Positions 36,896 through 48,876 of a DNA stretch of 64,000 bases are shown piece by piece. The position numbers and the translations under genes were made by a program. This DNA comes from Mallotus nudiflorus (Eukaryota > Streptophyta > Magnoliopsida > Malpighiales > Euphorbiaceae), in assembly GCA_947683625.1 (NCBI GenBank), contig CANTUR010000821.1, positions 62,001-126,000 on the forward strand. The letters run 5' to 3'. The first letter of the stretch is position 1. Every line of letters starts with the position of its first letter. The notes below the pieces were generated by a model. That model saw nothing but the letters and a program-made list of their open reading frames with translations. It did not search any database and was not told the DNA's origin.

Positions 36896-37429
36896 ACAAA
36901 CAAACTTACTTGACACATCTACTAATGGGAGAAATTTTATAATGATCCTAATTTTAATCACTTGGAAGGCCAAACTAATAATATCAAGTCATTAAGGATT
37001 CACTCATATGCTATTAGATTAAATTTTTATCACTTTAATTAAATATTGGATTTTGTATTACTGTATAATGGTTTAGTGGGATATTCTTATAGGAATTGAT
37101 CAATGCAGTGGAAGATACAATTAATGGCTAAAGTATAAATTTGTTACCTAAATCAAGATATACCAATAAAAATTCAATTGAAATTTTTTAAAAATATAAT
37201 TTCAATTTTTTTTTACTAAAAATCAAATTAAAATGATCAATTATTTTTAAAATTCAATTAAAAAAAAATTAAATTGCATCTATTCAACTTTTCAATTATA
37301 ACCAAATAGTATTCATCCATATAATTAAATAATTATGAATATAGTTTTAAAAATTATTAAATTTCATTTTTAATTTTTACCACTTGACCATTCAAATTGA
37401 AGGAATAATTAAGGTTTATGTATGTTATC
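36896..37429. other. AT-rich spacer, nothing recognised
   Basis: No gene or repeat seen. Together with the LINE end it interrupts the repeat that is continuous at 63700-63900. Confidence 0.5.
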
Positions 37430-37905
37430 TAAATGTGGCAGCCAATGAAGAATTTTCTAAAATTTTTGGAAGCTATTCAGGTAGAAAATTAAGGAGAAAA
37501 ATGAAAATTGTGATGTGGGACATTGAAACAAATACAAGATGCTAACAAAGATTATTTTCTTAATAATGTTGATGTTTTTATGCGTTTACTGAGTCTAAGG
37601 CCTCTCTTTTCACAATTGTTAGGATTAATAGATGGAGAATTTATTCTCATTTAAGTTAAGTCTTGAGTTCGAATTTTAGTATATGTAATCGCATTAAATT
37701 AGTTGTTAAAAGTTTTGAATCAAATCAAATTGATCAAAATCTAGTAAATTTTGAATATCAATAGTTTAGAAAAAAATTAAAAAACAACGATGAACACATT
37801 TACTGTCTAATTTAAATCTATGTAAACTATTTTTATAAGGTAACAACAATTTAAAAGATAATGTTTTGAAAGAGAATACGTTATGTTTATCTATTATTAT
37901 CGTCA
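37430..37905 (+). repeat. WAKL-locus spacer repeat, copy 2
   Basis: Aligns with 40180-40590 over GTGGCAGCCAATGAAG, GGGACATTGAAACAAAT and the TTGAAAGAGAATAC phrase, and with 63835-64000. Non-coding. Confidence 0.75.
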
Positions 37906-39205
37906 ATCCTTTACTTTTTTATACTATTGAAATATACAATAATATGAAAGTGATCATTTTTATTTTTTCATATTCTTAATCTTAAAAAGTATTAATAAAA
38001 ATGATAAATTATTAAGAAGATTTTTTTTTATTATGTTGCTATGGATTTATTTTGCTGATTTCAATATTTTTCCACATAAATTTTTTGTTTTTCTATTTTT
38101 ATTTTTCATTTTAATTGGTAAATTTTGGTAATTTTTATTGATTATAGCAATCATTTTTTGCATTAAATTTTGTATTAATAAGTCTTTAATTATTTATTTT
38201 TGGTGACCCTTTATTTTTATTAATTATTATTATTTAAAAAATACTTATATATTCTGTGTATTACGGAGGTGATATGGACTAATATATACTAATTATGTAT
38301 CCAGGGGGTGATGCAACTTTTGTTTCAATTTGTGAACAAATTAATAAAAAAAAAAATTTCTTCTCAAGTAATTTAATGGGAAGGTGATTGGAAGATGAGT
38401 CAGGGTTGAATGACCTAGCTTCTAGGCCAGGGCGACTAATTTAATTTTGGCAAGCTAAAAGTCTTGATTAAAACAGGTAATTAATATTCTTGGAAAAAAA
38501 TAATGTTGATGTTCTTACTGATGTTGACTAAAGCAGACAATCAAAGCTCATTGGTCATTGGAGTTTATCAGGAAATTTTGCCATGGACAAATTTATCAAA
38601 TCAAATAAAATCCCCTCACAAACACCATCATCTCAACAACACATGCAAAAAGAAAAGTAATTTTAAACCAGAAATTAAGCAGCTATTTTTCTGCAATTCT
38701 TCACTTTCCAATTCAAGGGAATTATTTGGACTAAGCTCTTCTGTCATTTTTATATTCAGTTGGAATGACTTCAGAGAAAGATGCCCATGCATGAAAAATT
38801 TTAAAAAATAATAATAAAATAACCTATGTCTCATTATTTGCTCAAACCATTGGCCAAAGCTCAATTTAAAAGAAAACCAAAGAAATTGATTTGTTTTTTA
38901 TTTGATGCCTGCAATGTTCATTAGTTAAATCTCTCTTAGCATGGGCATCGACTATTTTGAAAGTCAGGTGAACTTACAACGGGATAAATCTCTCTTAGCA
39001 CACTTTTTTCTCTTTATATAGGACTCAAACTGAAAATATTATTTAAGAGAATCCAAACTACTTGTCAGTTGAACCAATAGATTTAGATTTTTAGGTAGTC
39101 TAAATTTAATTTCTGAACTCTATTTGACTTGGTCATCAAAATTTTTTACAAATACCTGTTACGTGTTAATTTATTATTAGTTAATAATTTTGTAAGATTC
39201 CGTTC
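37906..39205. other. AT-rich intergenic DNA, no gene seen
   Basis: Two ATCTCTCTTAGCA phrases (38930 and 38988) form a short direct repeat. The frames at 38503-38864 show no domain and overlap each other on both strands. Nothing else can be supported. Confidence 0.5.
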
Positions 39206-39263
39206 AAGAAAGCCAAAATCATATGGTGGGACACTGAAACAAATGGAAGATACTAATAAAAAC
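39206..39263 (+). repeat. WAKL-locus spacer repeat, copy 3 (left half)
   Basis: GGTGGGACACTGAAACAAAT and following bases match 63845-63890 and 40270-40315. The copy is split by the TRIM and resumes at 39781. Confidence 0.75.
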
Positions 39264-39775
39264 TGTTAAATAAGTTTACGGGTTTTGAGAGTATTGACCT
39301 ACATATATATAGGTGAATTTATAAATGGTGTTGAGCTCATATAACACAAAATCAATTGACTTATATTAAGGTCCAATCTATATCAATTATAAGTCACTTC
39401 ATTTAAATATACTTTTTCATTGTGGGATTCTCCAATACTCCCCCTCAAGTGCAACTAGAATTTGACAGTTGTCACTTGAATCTCGTATTTTTTTTTTTTG
39501 AATTGAAAGGCAACAGCAACATCAGACTGAGCCACTGAGACTGGACATTCAGATGGACAACTAGGAAATTAAGAACCAGGGCCAGACCCGCTCTAATACC
39601 ATGTTAAACAGACTTACGGACTTTGAAAGTGTTGACCTAAGCATACACATGTAGACTTATAAATAAACTTGAACTTATATAATACAAAATCAATTGGCTT
39701 ATGTTAAGATTCAATGTATACCAACTATAAATCATTTCATTCAAGTATATTTTTTGATTGGGAGATTCTACAATA
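39264..39775 (-). mobile_element. TRIM (miniature LTR retrotransposon), 512 bp
   Basis: Two 174-bp direct repeats (39264-39437; 39602-39775). Directly inside the left one is CTCCCCCTC, a PPT on the minus strand. Directly inside the right one the minus strand reads TGGTATTAGAGC, an initiator-Met PBS with one change. TSD is AAAAC (39259-39263; 39776-39780). No coding capacity. On its own strand the LTR runs TATTG..AACA, so the first dinucleotide is TA rather than TG. The uninterrupted site is seen at 40300-40320 and 63870-63890. Confidence 0.9.
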
Positions 39776-39780
39776 AAAAC

Positions 39781-40165
39781 TATCTTCTTAATGATCAATG
39801 TTGTTGTTCTGGGCGTTTACCCCCGTCTAAAACTCCCTTTTCAAGTTTTTTTTTTCTTAAATTAATGAACAACCATGAAAATATCTATTATTTATTTCAA
39901 TTATAATTGATTTTGAATTTATTTAAACTATTTTTATATGATAACAAGTTAAAAGTTCTTTTTTTTTTTTAAAAAAAAAAGTTAGAAGTTAATATTTCGA
40001 AAGAGAATATATTATATTAAATTTGTACTTGGACCTATTTAATAAATAACCGATTGCTAAATTAAATAAAATTTAACGGTTGACTATTCTAAGTTTTCAT
40101 ACATTCTTTAATTCATTATTATTGGTAACTTTAGAAAGACATATATGCGTTTATTTCAACAATAA
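39781..40165 (+). repeat. WAKL-locus spacer repeat, copy 3 (right half)
   Basis: Near full-length match to 1-380, with the same order of landmarks (GGGCGTTTACC, TTGTACTTGGACCT, ACCGATTGCTAAATTAAAT). Ends at a junction with copy 4 near 40165. Confidence 0.8.
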
Positions 40166-40595
40166 TTAAGGTTTATGTATGTTATCTAAATGTGGCAGCC
40201 AATGAAGCATTTTCTAAAATCTTTGGAAGTTTATAAGGTAGAAAATTATGGAGAAAAATGAAAATTGTGATGGTGGTGGGACACTGAAATAAATGGAAGA
40301 TGCTAACAAAGATTATCTTCTTAATCATGTTGATGTTTTTGGGCATTTATTGAGTCTAAGACCTCTCTTTTCACAATCGTTAGAATTAACAAGTAAAGAA
40401 TTTGTTCTCATTTAAGTTAAGTCTTGAATTCGAATTTTAATGTATGTAGTTGCTTTAAATTAGTTGTTAAAAGATTTGAGTCGAACCAAATTAATCAAAA
40501 TTTAGTAAATTTGAAATACTAATATTTAAACTATTTTTATAAGGTAACAACAATTTAAAAGATAATATTTTGAAAGAGAATACATTGTGTTTATC
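40166..40595 (+). repeat. WAKL-locus spacer repeat, copy 4
   Basis: Starts GTTTATGTATGTTATCTAAA as at 37412 and follows that copy to TTGAAAGAGAATACATTGTG, then changes abruptly into the AAT array at 40596. Confidence 0.75.

Positions 40596-40653
<58 letters not shown>
40596..40653. repeat. AAT microsatellite, about 58 bp
   Basis: Pure AAT repeats at the exact join between the spacer repeat and the half MITE-like element. Shorter than the partner at 1884-1969. Confidence 0.95.
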
Positions 40654-41056
40654 TCTACTTTTTTTTTTTGACAAAGTCGTTAAGTTTCGAAATAACAATC
40701 CAAAATATTCTAAAAAATATCAAAATTTAGTATATCATCTTAATAGAAAATTTTAAAACACAAATTGCTAATTAGTAGGATGGATCCTTGCTCAATCATA
40801 GCCTTAAGGGTTCATTTTTCCAAAACAACTTCTTCCTAATTGAAATATGAAGAACATATGTAGTATTATTATACTATCGGTTCAGTTTGGTTTTATTGGA
40901 TTTTTATTTTTCTAAACTATAACCACAGTAAAAATTCAGTTTAAAACAAATTTCAAACCATAACCAACTATTGATCACTTTAAACCACTATTTTCAGTTT
41001 GAATTGATTTGGATTAATTTGGTTAGGTCAGTTTGGTTGATTTTTGTTAAGTGAGG
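40654..41056. mobile_element. Right half of the MITE-like insertion
   Basis: Matches 1970-2371 through to TTTTTGTTAAGTGAGG. The left half is absent, replaced by spacer sequence at the AAT array. Confidence 0.8.
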
Positions 41057-41061
41057 CTATG

Positions 41062-43289
41062 TGTAAGCACCTAATTTCAGGATAGTCAAGTGTGGATGCG
41101 ATAAAGGACTCCAATGATGAAAAGTTGTTATAAATAGATCTATGGATATTGATTTTTGAATCTCAGGGCTTAATTGTAGCTTTTTAAGGACTTAATTGTA
41201 ATGTTTTCTTTAGGGACCTAATTGAAAAGTTTTAATTCTTTTAGTGGTCTTTTTGACATTAAATGTTAAAAAAATTAAAAATTACCGATCAGAATTATAG
41301 AATTCCGATCGAAATTATGGAATTCAAATTAGAAATTTACAATTCTAATCGGAATTCTACAATTTCGATCAGAATTGTACTATTCCAATCGGTGTCTTTT
41401 TCATTTTTTAATCAATTTTGATTTTTGAAAATATTTTTTCTTGTTTTCTCATTGGTAAAAAAAAATTATTGTTATTATTATTATTATTAGATTTTATCCT
41501 GAGCATATTCAAAATTTTAAAAAAATTTCTCTCATTTATTTATGTTCGGTGATTTGATAATCATGGGAGGTGGATTTCTTAGGGTGGGATAAATTTATCA
41601 GTTTGAATTGAAAACGGGAGCCTCTTCTTCGGCTTCTTCCTCTTCTTCTTCTCTTGGGGGTTTCTTCTTTCTTAAAAAAAAATATAGAGAGACGCGATTG
41701 AAAAAAGAGAGACGACTGAAAAAAATTAATTATGCGGAAAAAAGAGAGAGAAAAAAAAAGGAGATAGCTTAAAAAAAGACAAAAAAGACTTTGCTGCGAA
41801 AAAAAAAATCTTTGAACCTACGTTCTTTTTTTAAAAAACACAGTACAATTGTGAGATCCAAAATCAATCATCAATCAGAGATCAATTTTCAACAGTGATT
41901 CCTACTCTGAGGAGTAATTAAATTGCACATCATCATCCTATTGTTTTTCTTCTATATTATTTTTTTCCTTTATTTTGTTTTTATTATTTGATCATCTACT
42001 AATTTTTTATTCTATTTTACATTTTTTTGTGATTTTGATTGTGATGGGTATAACCAAAATTGTGGGGTGAATACTTGAGAAAGATTTATGAAATGCCATG
42101 GATTTAATTACGTAGTCATTTTTAATTAGATTTTAGGTTTTTAATATTTTGTTTTTTATTATTTATTTGGTTTATGTGGGCAAGAAATTAATTAGTTTTA
42201 ATTTATGTATGTAGAAATTGTAATAACCCCAATAGTGAAAATAATAATAATTTTATTTTTCTGCACTTTAAAAATAGTTAGTAAAATTAGGGTTCATTTG
42301 ATAAACCTAAATCAAAATCAATAGTGATTATAGATTAATATTATGTTGCATGAAATCAAATTAGGGTTTTTTTTTTAGAAAAAATAATTTAATTGTTTGT
42401 TTAATCTTTTTATTGGATTGTTTTAATAATTTTTTTTATGTTTTTGGGCTTTGCTTTTTTTTTTGTTTACATTTTGAGCCCCAAGCCCATGTTTAGGATT
42501 AACTCATTTAATTAACAGGCTTTTAATTAGATTTTAGGTTTTAATTAACTTTAAAATCAATTTAGGCTCATTAGGTTAATTTAGATGTAGGCCCACCTTT
42601 TAGTTATTAAAATTAACTTAGACTTAACACAGTCCATTAAAACATTTTTTTCTTAAAAATAAATAGACTCAGACCCATTTTTTCACTTAAATTAAAATTA
42701 ATTAGAACTAGGCCCATTAATTCAAACTCAATCTAATTCATTTCCATAAAAGTTAATAGACTTAGGCCCATTTCTTTAGAATTAAAAAAGTAGACTTAGT
42801 TCACTACTTTAATTAAAATGTAGGCCCACATTTAGTTCCATTTCACTTATAAATAAAATATAGACTTAGCTAACCTAATTAAAATTAACATAGTTTAGAT
42901 TAATTTAGGGACATCTCGTTATATGAATGTAATTTTTATATGCCATTTCATGACTAGTTGCCTTAGGTTAGATGAATGATAATTAGGTTCTAAAATGAAA
43001 TTGCATGTTAATAGAGAATAAAATAATAATTAATAAACTAATTCTAAATGAATACAAGATTGAAAGGAGTTAATATTTTGTATCCATAATCTCCTGATTG
43101 TGGTGCTAACTTTCTTTTAGAGAATCGAGTACCACTACTTTCAATTTGTCCTAATTATTACCCTGGGTGGTGACTCCTCATCTCCATGCTATGTCCTTGT
43201 GATATAGTAGTGCGTTCTTTAGAGCCCTGAGTTAAAACAGTGTTGTGGTTGCTAAAATCTTGGACGTGCGCTAAATCTCATAATCTACA
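41062..43289 (+). repeat. Element D, 5' LTR (2228 bp)
   Basis: TGTAAGCACC to AATCTACA. Contains an A/T-rich palindromic patch with repeated GATC(A/G)GAATT and AATTCCGATC phrases (41283-41395), CT-rich and A-rich tracts (41620-41830), then six TGGGCY or GGCCCA-type sites (42445-42830). The end region contains TATTACCCTGGGTGGTGAC, shared with element C. Confidence 0.92.
42445..42830 (+). promoter_or_regulatory. Cluster of GGCCCA/TGGGCY motifs in the D LTR
   Basis: TGGGCT or AGCCCA near 42446 and 42485, and TAGGCCCA near 42591, 42712, 42755 and 42823, many preceded by AGACTTAG. TGGGCY is the plant site II motif bound by TCP factors. The cluster recurs in the 3' LTR (53220-53610) and, inverted, in both C LTRs. 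An enhancer role is inferred from motif density alone. Confidence 0.4.
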
Positions 43290-43308
43290 GTGGCGATTCT
43301 AATGGGGA
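43290..43308 (+). other. Primer-binding site of element D
   Basis: GTGGCGATTCTAATGGGGA directly after the LTR end CTACA. Not the initiator-Met type; the shape matches the TGGCGA-type PBS of Tat/Ogre elements. Confidence 0.8.
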
Positions 43309-43474
43309 TAAGAGAAAATAATTCTAGTTGTGTTCTTTATAATCATTTTATTAATTATTATTTTATTCTTGCATTCATTTACATGTCCCTATTAACTGAT
43401 CGCGTTTAGCTTCATGGGATTATTGAATTGGATAACCATCACTTTTAGCCTTAACTCGGTGCAAGAGATATTAT

Positions 43475-43615
43475 TGGGCTCATCTGACAAGAGTTTGTAA
43501 CCTAAGTCCTAAAGGAGGGTAATCTTCTCTAGAGTTTGCAAAAGATGTTGGGCCCCTCTGACCTTGGCTTATAACTCAAGTCTTAAAGGAGGGTATCTTG
43601 CTAAGGGAACCTTAA
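43475..43615 (+). repeat. Element D leader, duplicated motif, 75-bp period
   Basis: GGGCTCATCTGAC (43475) and GGGCCCCTCTGAC (43550), each followed by a TAAC.(C/T)AAGTC.TAAAGGAGGGTA phrase. Element C has the same pair. The exact function is unknown. Confidence 0.7.
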
Positions 43616-44214
43616 CTTTTCCATCAGACCAAGCTCATGTAGTGGCTTAATAATTTCCCCTAGGATTACCCAAATTGCTTGTGTTTGTTACCATGAGGTA
43701 TTTCTATCTATAAAGGCCTAAGCCCATACCTTTTTAGGCCTATTTAGGTTAATAAAGATTGGGCTAGACCTTTATACTTAGAAATGTTGTTACTATGCTT
43801 TTATCGCTTTGAGAGATTTAGCATGCGCATTAGTTCTTAATATCTCCTATTGATATTAAGGCTAAGATAAAAAATCTTAGGAAAGGAGACTCAACATTAA
43901 ACTCGTGTGTGGGAGGAATAAGGTTGTAAGGATGTATATACACTTGAATTGTTATTAATATACTTGACTTGTTTGCTACTTATTGTATAGCACATGCATC
44001 ATGCATACATGCATTATATATAATTCATGCATCATACTAACACTTTATTTTTCAACCATCATATATTCATCCAAGTCTTCTTATGTTTGGAAATGGAAAG
44101 GTTGTAGATTATTAATAGCAAAGGAGATCCTCTCAATATTAGAGAAGAGTTTTATCAATCCACTTTACTAAGAAGCTATAATAAATCAAACAAAAGAGAT
44201 GGAATAATAACAAG

Positions 44215-46080
44215 GAGGAAACTAGACCCTATAAGACATTAAAGGAGTTTTGATGGATGACAGGAGAGTAATGATGCAAAATGAACTAAGATAAGTCTTA
44301 GCTAGGTTAAGCCACCAGTTGCACCTACACCAATTGCTGTAATTCCATATGTTGCTATTGTGGAAGATCCAATTGTTAATAATGACAATACTAAGGGGCA
44401 ACCATTGAATGCTATAAGGAATATGTCTACTATGGAATTGAAATATAAGAATATGGAAACCTTATGGTGGAGAAAGCGAATAAAGAATCACTTGAACTGG
44501 TTAAGGAACTTGAGTCAAAGCAGAAGTAAGCATTGACTCAGAAGATGTTTAAGATGGAAGAGCTAATGAGAGGTCAAGGCATGGGGTATCCATTTGATTT
44601 TGATGACATGATAAGCACTAATAGAGATAAACTTCTAGAAAAATTTAAAATGCCTTAATTATAGAAGTTCAATGGTTTTGGAGATATGAGGATTCACCTT
44701 AGCCAATATACCATAACCATAAGCACCACAAAAGCTCCATTATCTATGGTTGCTAAGTTGATTATGTTGTCCTTAGAAGTAATAACTATGAAATCGTATA
44801 ATGGGTTAGAGAAATTAGTCCTAATTGATTAGAGAGAACTGTGTTATGCTTTCTTAAAGTAATATGACCATAACACTAGGCTGGAAGTGTCTATTTAGGA
44901 TTTGGAACTGACCAAGCAGAAATTTAATGAATCTTTCTTAGACTTTTTAATAAGGAAAGATTAATGAAGAACAAACTGGCTAAAAAAGATTAGGTAAGGA
45001 TAATAGTCTAAAATGTGTCACCCAATTTGGTTGAAAGGCTACAAATGATGAATCCAAAAACATTTGTAGACCTTTATAATGATGGTTTACAAGTTGAGGA
45101 AATTGAGAGTGAGAAAAAGAAGAGCTCTAAAACCACTAGAGCAAGGAACTATCCAACTAGGGGCACAAAGCAAGGAAGCACTAGTCAGGTTATGGAAGTG
45201 CATGTTGTTCAATAACCAAGGAGATTCTCCAATTTTAACCAAACCTTATAAAAATTCCTAGACTGTCTAGTACAAAAGGGCTTACTCAATCCCCTCACCT
45301 TTTCCAAATTGCTAAACTTAAATGTCCCAGGATATGACCCGAATAGTAATTACAAATTCCACTAAGTTACTGGCCATCCCACAGATACCTGCACTCGCCT
45401 TAAACATGAAATACAAAACCTTATAGAATCTGGAAAGATCATAGACCTTGAAAGTCCAAGCATTATAAATAATCCTTTCCCAAACTACCAAAATGTTCCA
45501 TCCCTAACCACCATGATGATTAACTCGAGAGTTAGTGAGGAAAAAGTGCTAAACTCCTTTGAGAACATGAACTTACAAACCGGTAAGAAATCTCTTGATG
45601 CCCCTAATGATGAAGGAAAGAGTGTGGAATCTTTACCTCTTAATAAAGCTCAAAGAGTAGTTGAAGATTTATTGGGCTAGCCTTAAGGAAAGTTCAATTA
45701 TAAAGTGTTTTACTCCAAATCATTTTCCTATGGTATTCCCATTGCATCAATTACACTTGGAGCTTAGGGTGATGAATTTGGAGTTAATGACGAACCAATA
45801 AGTAAGATGATTAAGAAATCTAAGACTCCTAAGTAACCAGAAAGAGGTTAAGGATTTATTGGGACAACCCTCAAGTAAGTTTGACTACAAGGTGTTTTAC
45901 ACTAAACCACCTTCTTTTGACATACCATTCGAGTCAATTGTGCCTACAGGATAGGGTGATGAGTTTGATTATAAGAAGCTACTATATAAGAAAGAAACTT
46001 ACACATTTGAGGTACAAAAAGATGAAGTCACAGAGATAATTGGCAGGAAGATATAAGAATAGCCACTTTGTCAGCCACCT
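44215..46080 (+). pseudogene. Element D gag, Tat/Ogre type
   Basis: In three frames: MEELMRGQGMGYPFDFDDM, then EKFKMP and FNGFGDMRIHLSQYTI (44550-44720), DLELTKQKFNESFLDFLIRK (44890-44955) and NVSPNLVERLQMMNPKTFVD with LYNDGLQVEEIE (45010-45110). All are typical of Tat/Ogre gag. The zinc-finger-like stretch near 45340 reads YKFH.VTGHPTDT. Two C-terminal motif copies follow (45655-45780; 45845-45970), each with a (K/V)FYSK or related phrase and a GDEF end. Many stops. Confidence 0.82.
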
Positions 46081-46689
46081 AAAGGATAACCACCTTGAGA
46101 CTTAACATCCCTAACATTTAGAATAGAAAATAATTCTCTTGTTGTTTTGTTTAAATAAAATTTTAGTTTCTTTAGAACTTGTTTTTTTTAATGATTAATG
46201 ATATGAATTCTAATCATGCTTACTTATGTAATGTGTATTTTGATGGTACTGTGCATTATGATATCGATTGCTTATGCATGTTTGACATAAAAATTCAATT
46301 CAATTAGATTCATTCAGCATGGGCAAAAATGAAATTTTAAAGAACATTCATATATCACATGATATAACTTTTGAAGAGATGAAAATTTCAGGGAAGAAAA
46401 GAAGAAAAAAGAGAAAATAAAAGGGGTGTTGTTAATTAGAAAATCCATAAAAGAATAGTTAAACAAAATCACAGAGATAAAAATGGGAAAAAAATATTCT
46501 GTCAAAAAATCTAAAAGGACTAATTAGTAATAAGAGCTGTATAATGTGATGTAATAAATGTTCCCATTTTTTCCTTACTGAATGATTAAAATTGAATATG
46601 AAATTCTTGTTCAAATATTGCATAGTCATATTTATGATATTGCATAAGTATCTTAGTGGAAACATAAAATATAATGAAAGCTAAATAAC

Positions 46690-48330
46690 CAGAGCTATGA
46701 GATCACTATTTTAGTTATTTTTTCTCTTTTTGCCACCCCTTTGTGATTTTGTTTGTAAGTCTAGTGTCCCCTTATACCTTGGGAATTTAGGTGGTTCTAT
46801 AATTTATGTTGCAATCGATACCTTGTAACTATCATCAATCGTCACATCAACATCAAGCCTTATATTCTGCTTAAGAGTTCTTTGAAGAGCAAGTATAGTT
46901 GATTTTAGCTTTAAGAACTTACTTCAATCAGTTCACCCACTTCTCTACATCTTCTATTCATGATATTGCACCTAATAGGGTTAGTAAGTTAAAGGATCAA
47001 TAACAGCAATGAACAAACTGAGTTTTTTACACATATAAAGAAAAAAAATTGGGGGTAACATGAAACTCTAGGGGGAAGTTGGGGGCAGAACATTTAATTC
47101 ACATTCAAAGATTGAAAATGGAACATTGAAGTATAAGAGTTATGGGGTAGAAAGAAGTAAACTGTAAGCAACAACCAACAATTCATTAATACAACACAAC
47201 ATGGTCATCTGTTCGACAAGCTATATCAGGAGTTCTAACATCAGAAGTACCAATAACAAAGCATTCAAAGCTCAAACCTACAAGATGTAGATAAAGCATC
47301 TCATTCTTACACTCCAAGATCAATAACATAGCTCTATTCCAATCAGAAGACCTACTAGGATCATGCATGTCATACATAACATGCATATACTAACATACAT
47401 TTATTATGATATATTAGCTTTACATAATAACGTCTTTGAGCCTAGTCAAGATTGTATGAATACTCTACTACTAACATTTAAATTTAGAGTTGTAAAAGTG
47501 CAGAAAAGTAGTCAGAATATTCACATATGAAACATTTGAATGAGTGAAAGTAGGAAGAGTGAAGTTATCAACATGAACCTAATGTTTAATAAGACTCTAG
47601 AATGGAGGAGCCTAGTAAATTATAGATCCATCCAATAAGGAGATAACACCAACATTGGTACTTGTAGAAGCCTTATCCTGGCAACCTCAAGAGACTGGAT
47701 AGGATGCTTAAGCTCCTCAGACTTAACATCTATCTCCATATTCTCATTTGGAGCATCATATGGAATATCACCTAGAGTCTCAATAAAAGGAAAACTTGCT
47801 CCCATGAATTATAAAAGCAAAAGATAGTCAATAACATGAAGAGTAGCAAAAGACAAGCATACCTCATTTGGGTCAATGGGAATTTGCTCCAATAGATGCT
47901 CCCAAATGTACCTTTGAAACAAGAATGCTCAAGCAAAAGATAGGGCATTGAATGCCTAGAGAACCTCAATAAACTCCTGACTAGTTAGAGCAAAATTTCA
48001 CAATGTTGAGACCAATATAAGGTGTATAAAGTGACGAATAAAAGGTCCAATATGTCAGTAATACACATGTTAACTATAAAAAGGGAAGGATGTACTTGAA
48101 ACTTGAAATGAATACACTTTGAAAAATTATTTGATCATGAAATAAGACCTCTAACTCTTAAACCTTTTTTACAAGAGATGTTAATAAGAGGAATGAAGCC
48201 CTCTACCATAACATTAATGGAATGGTGAAAATACAAACGTAGCCCAAAGCCACAACTTCAATGGTGGAGTATCATGAGTTTGGGATCAGAGACATCATCA
48301 TCATCATAATCAAAAGGGAAGAATGCAAAA
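46690..48330 (-). pseudogene. Element D antisense-strand coding region
   Basis: Minus strand, opposite to gag. From high to low coordinates: an IWEHLLEQIPIDPNEVCLSF segment, FIETLGDIPYDAPNENMEID with VKSEELKHPIQSLEVARIRL (open at 47805-47620), YDMHDPSRSSDWNRAMLLIL and GLSFECFVIGTSDVRTPDIA (open at 47386-47186), then DDSYKVSIAT and IEPPKFPRYKG with a basic tail (near 46750). Each block is recognisable in element C. The family is unknown. No membrane segment or catalytic motif is evident. Function cannot be assigned. Confidence 0.55.
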
Positions 48331-48876
48331 GAATAACATTGCATTTTGATAAAATCTCTTCACTTACAAATAAATTTGACTAACTTATGGTATTTTTTAT
48401 AGGAAAAATAAAAGAGAATAAAGAAGGGGAAAGGAAATGATACATCAATAAGAAAAAGTAAGACCGTAAATGCCAATTGCTCATTAGAATATCATATCAT
48501 ATGTCAAACACCCTACAAATACCATAGGGAAGTAGTATAACCCTATTTCCTTAGATTCCACAATAAAGTACAATCTCAATAATAAAATTCATAAAATTGA
48601 AAGTAAATTCATCCACTTCACGATATCATATGCGAAAAGTCTATCTCATGACCTTTGATCATAATGGCTCTTTTTTATTAGCCTCACAGAATTTAGATGA
48701 TCAATTAACAGCTTTATGTTGAGAGTTTATAAACTCTAATCAATTTAATGCTTGCTTTGCACCTAAACGAGGGGAAGAATATGAAAAAACAAAATATATG
48801 GACTTGCAGTATAAATTGCTTGAATTTCAGAGTATCATTTTAGTCTTTTGAATGATAAATGTGCATACAATATACT

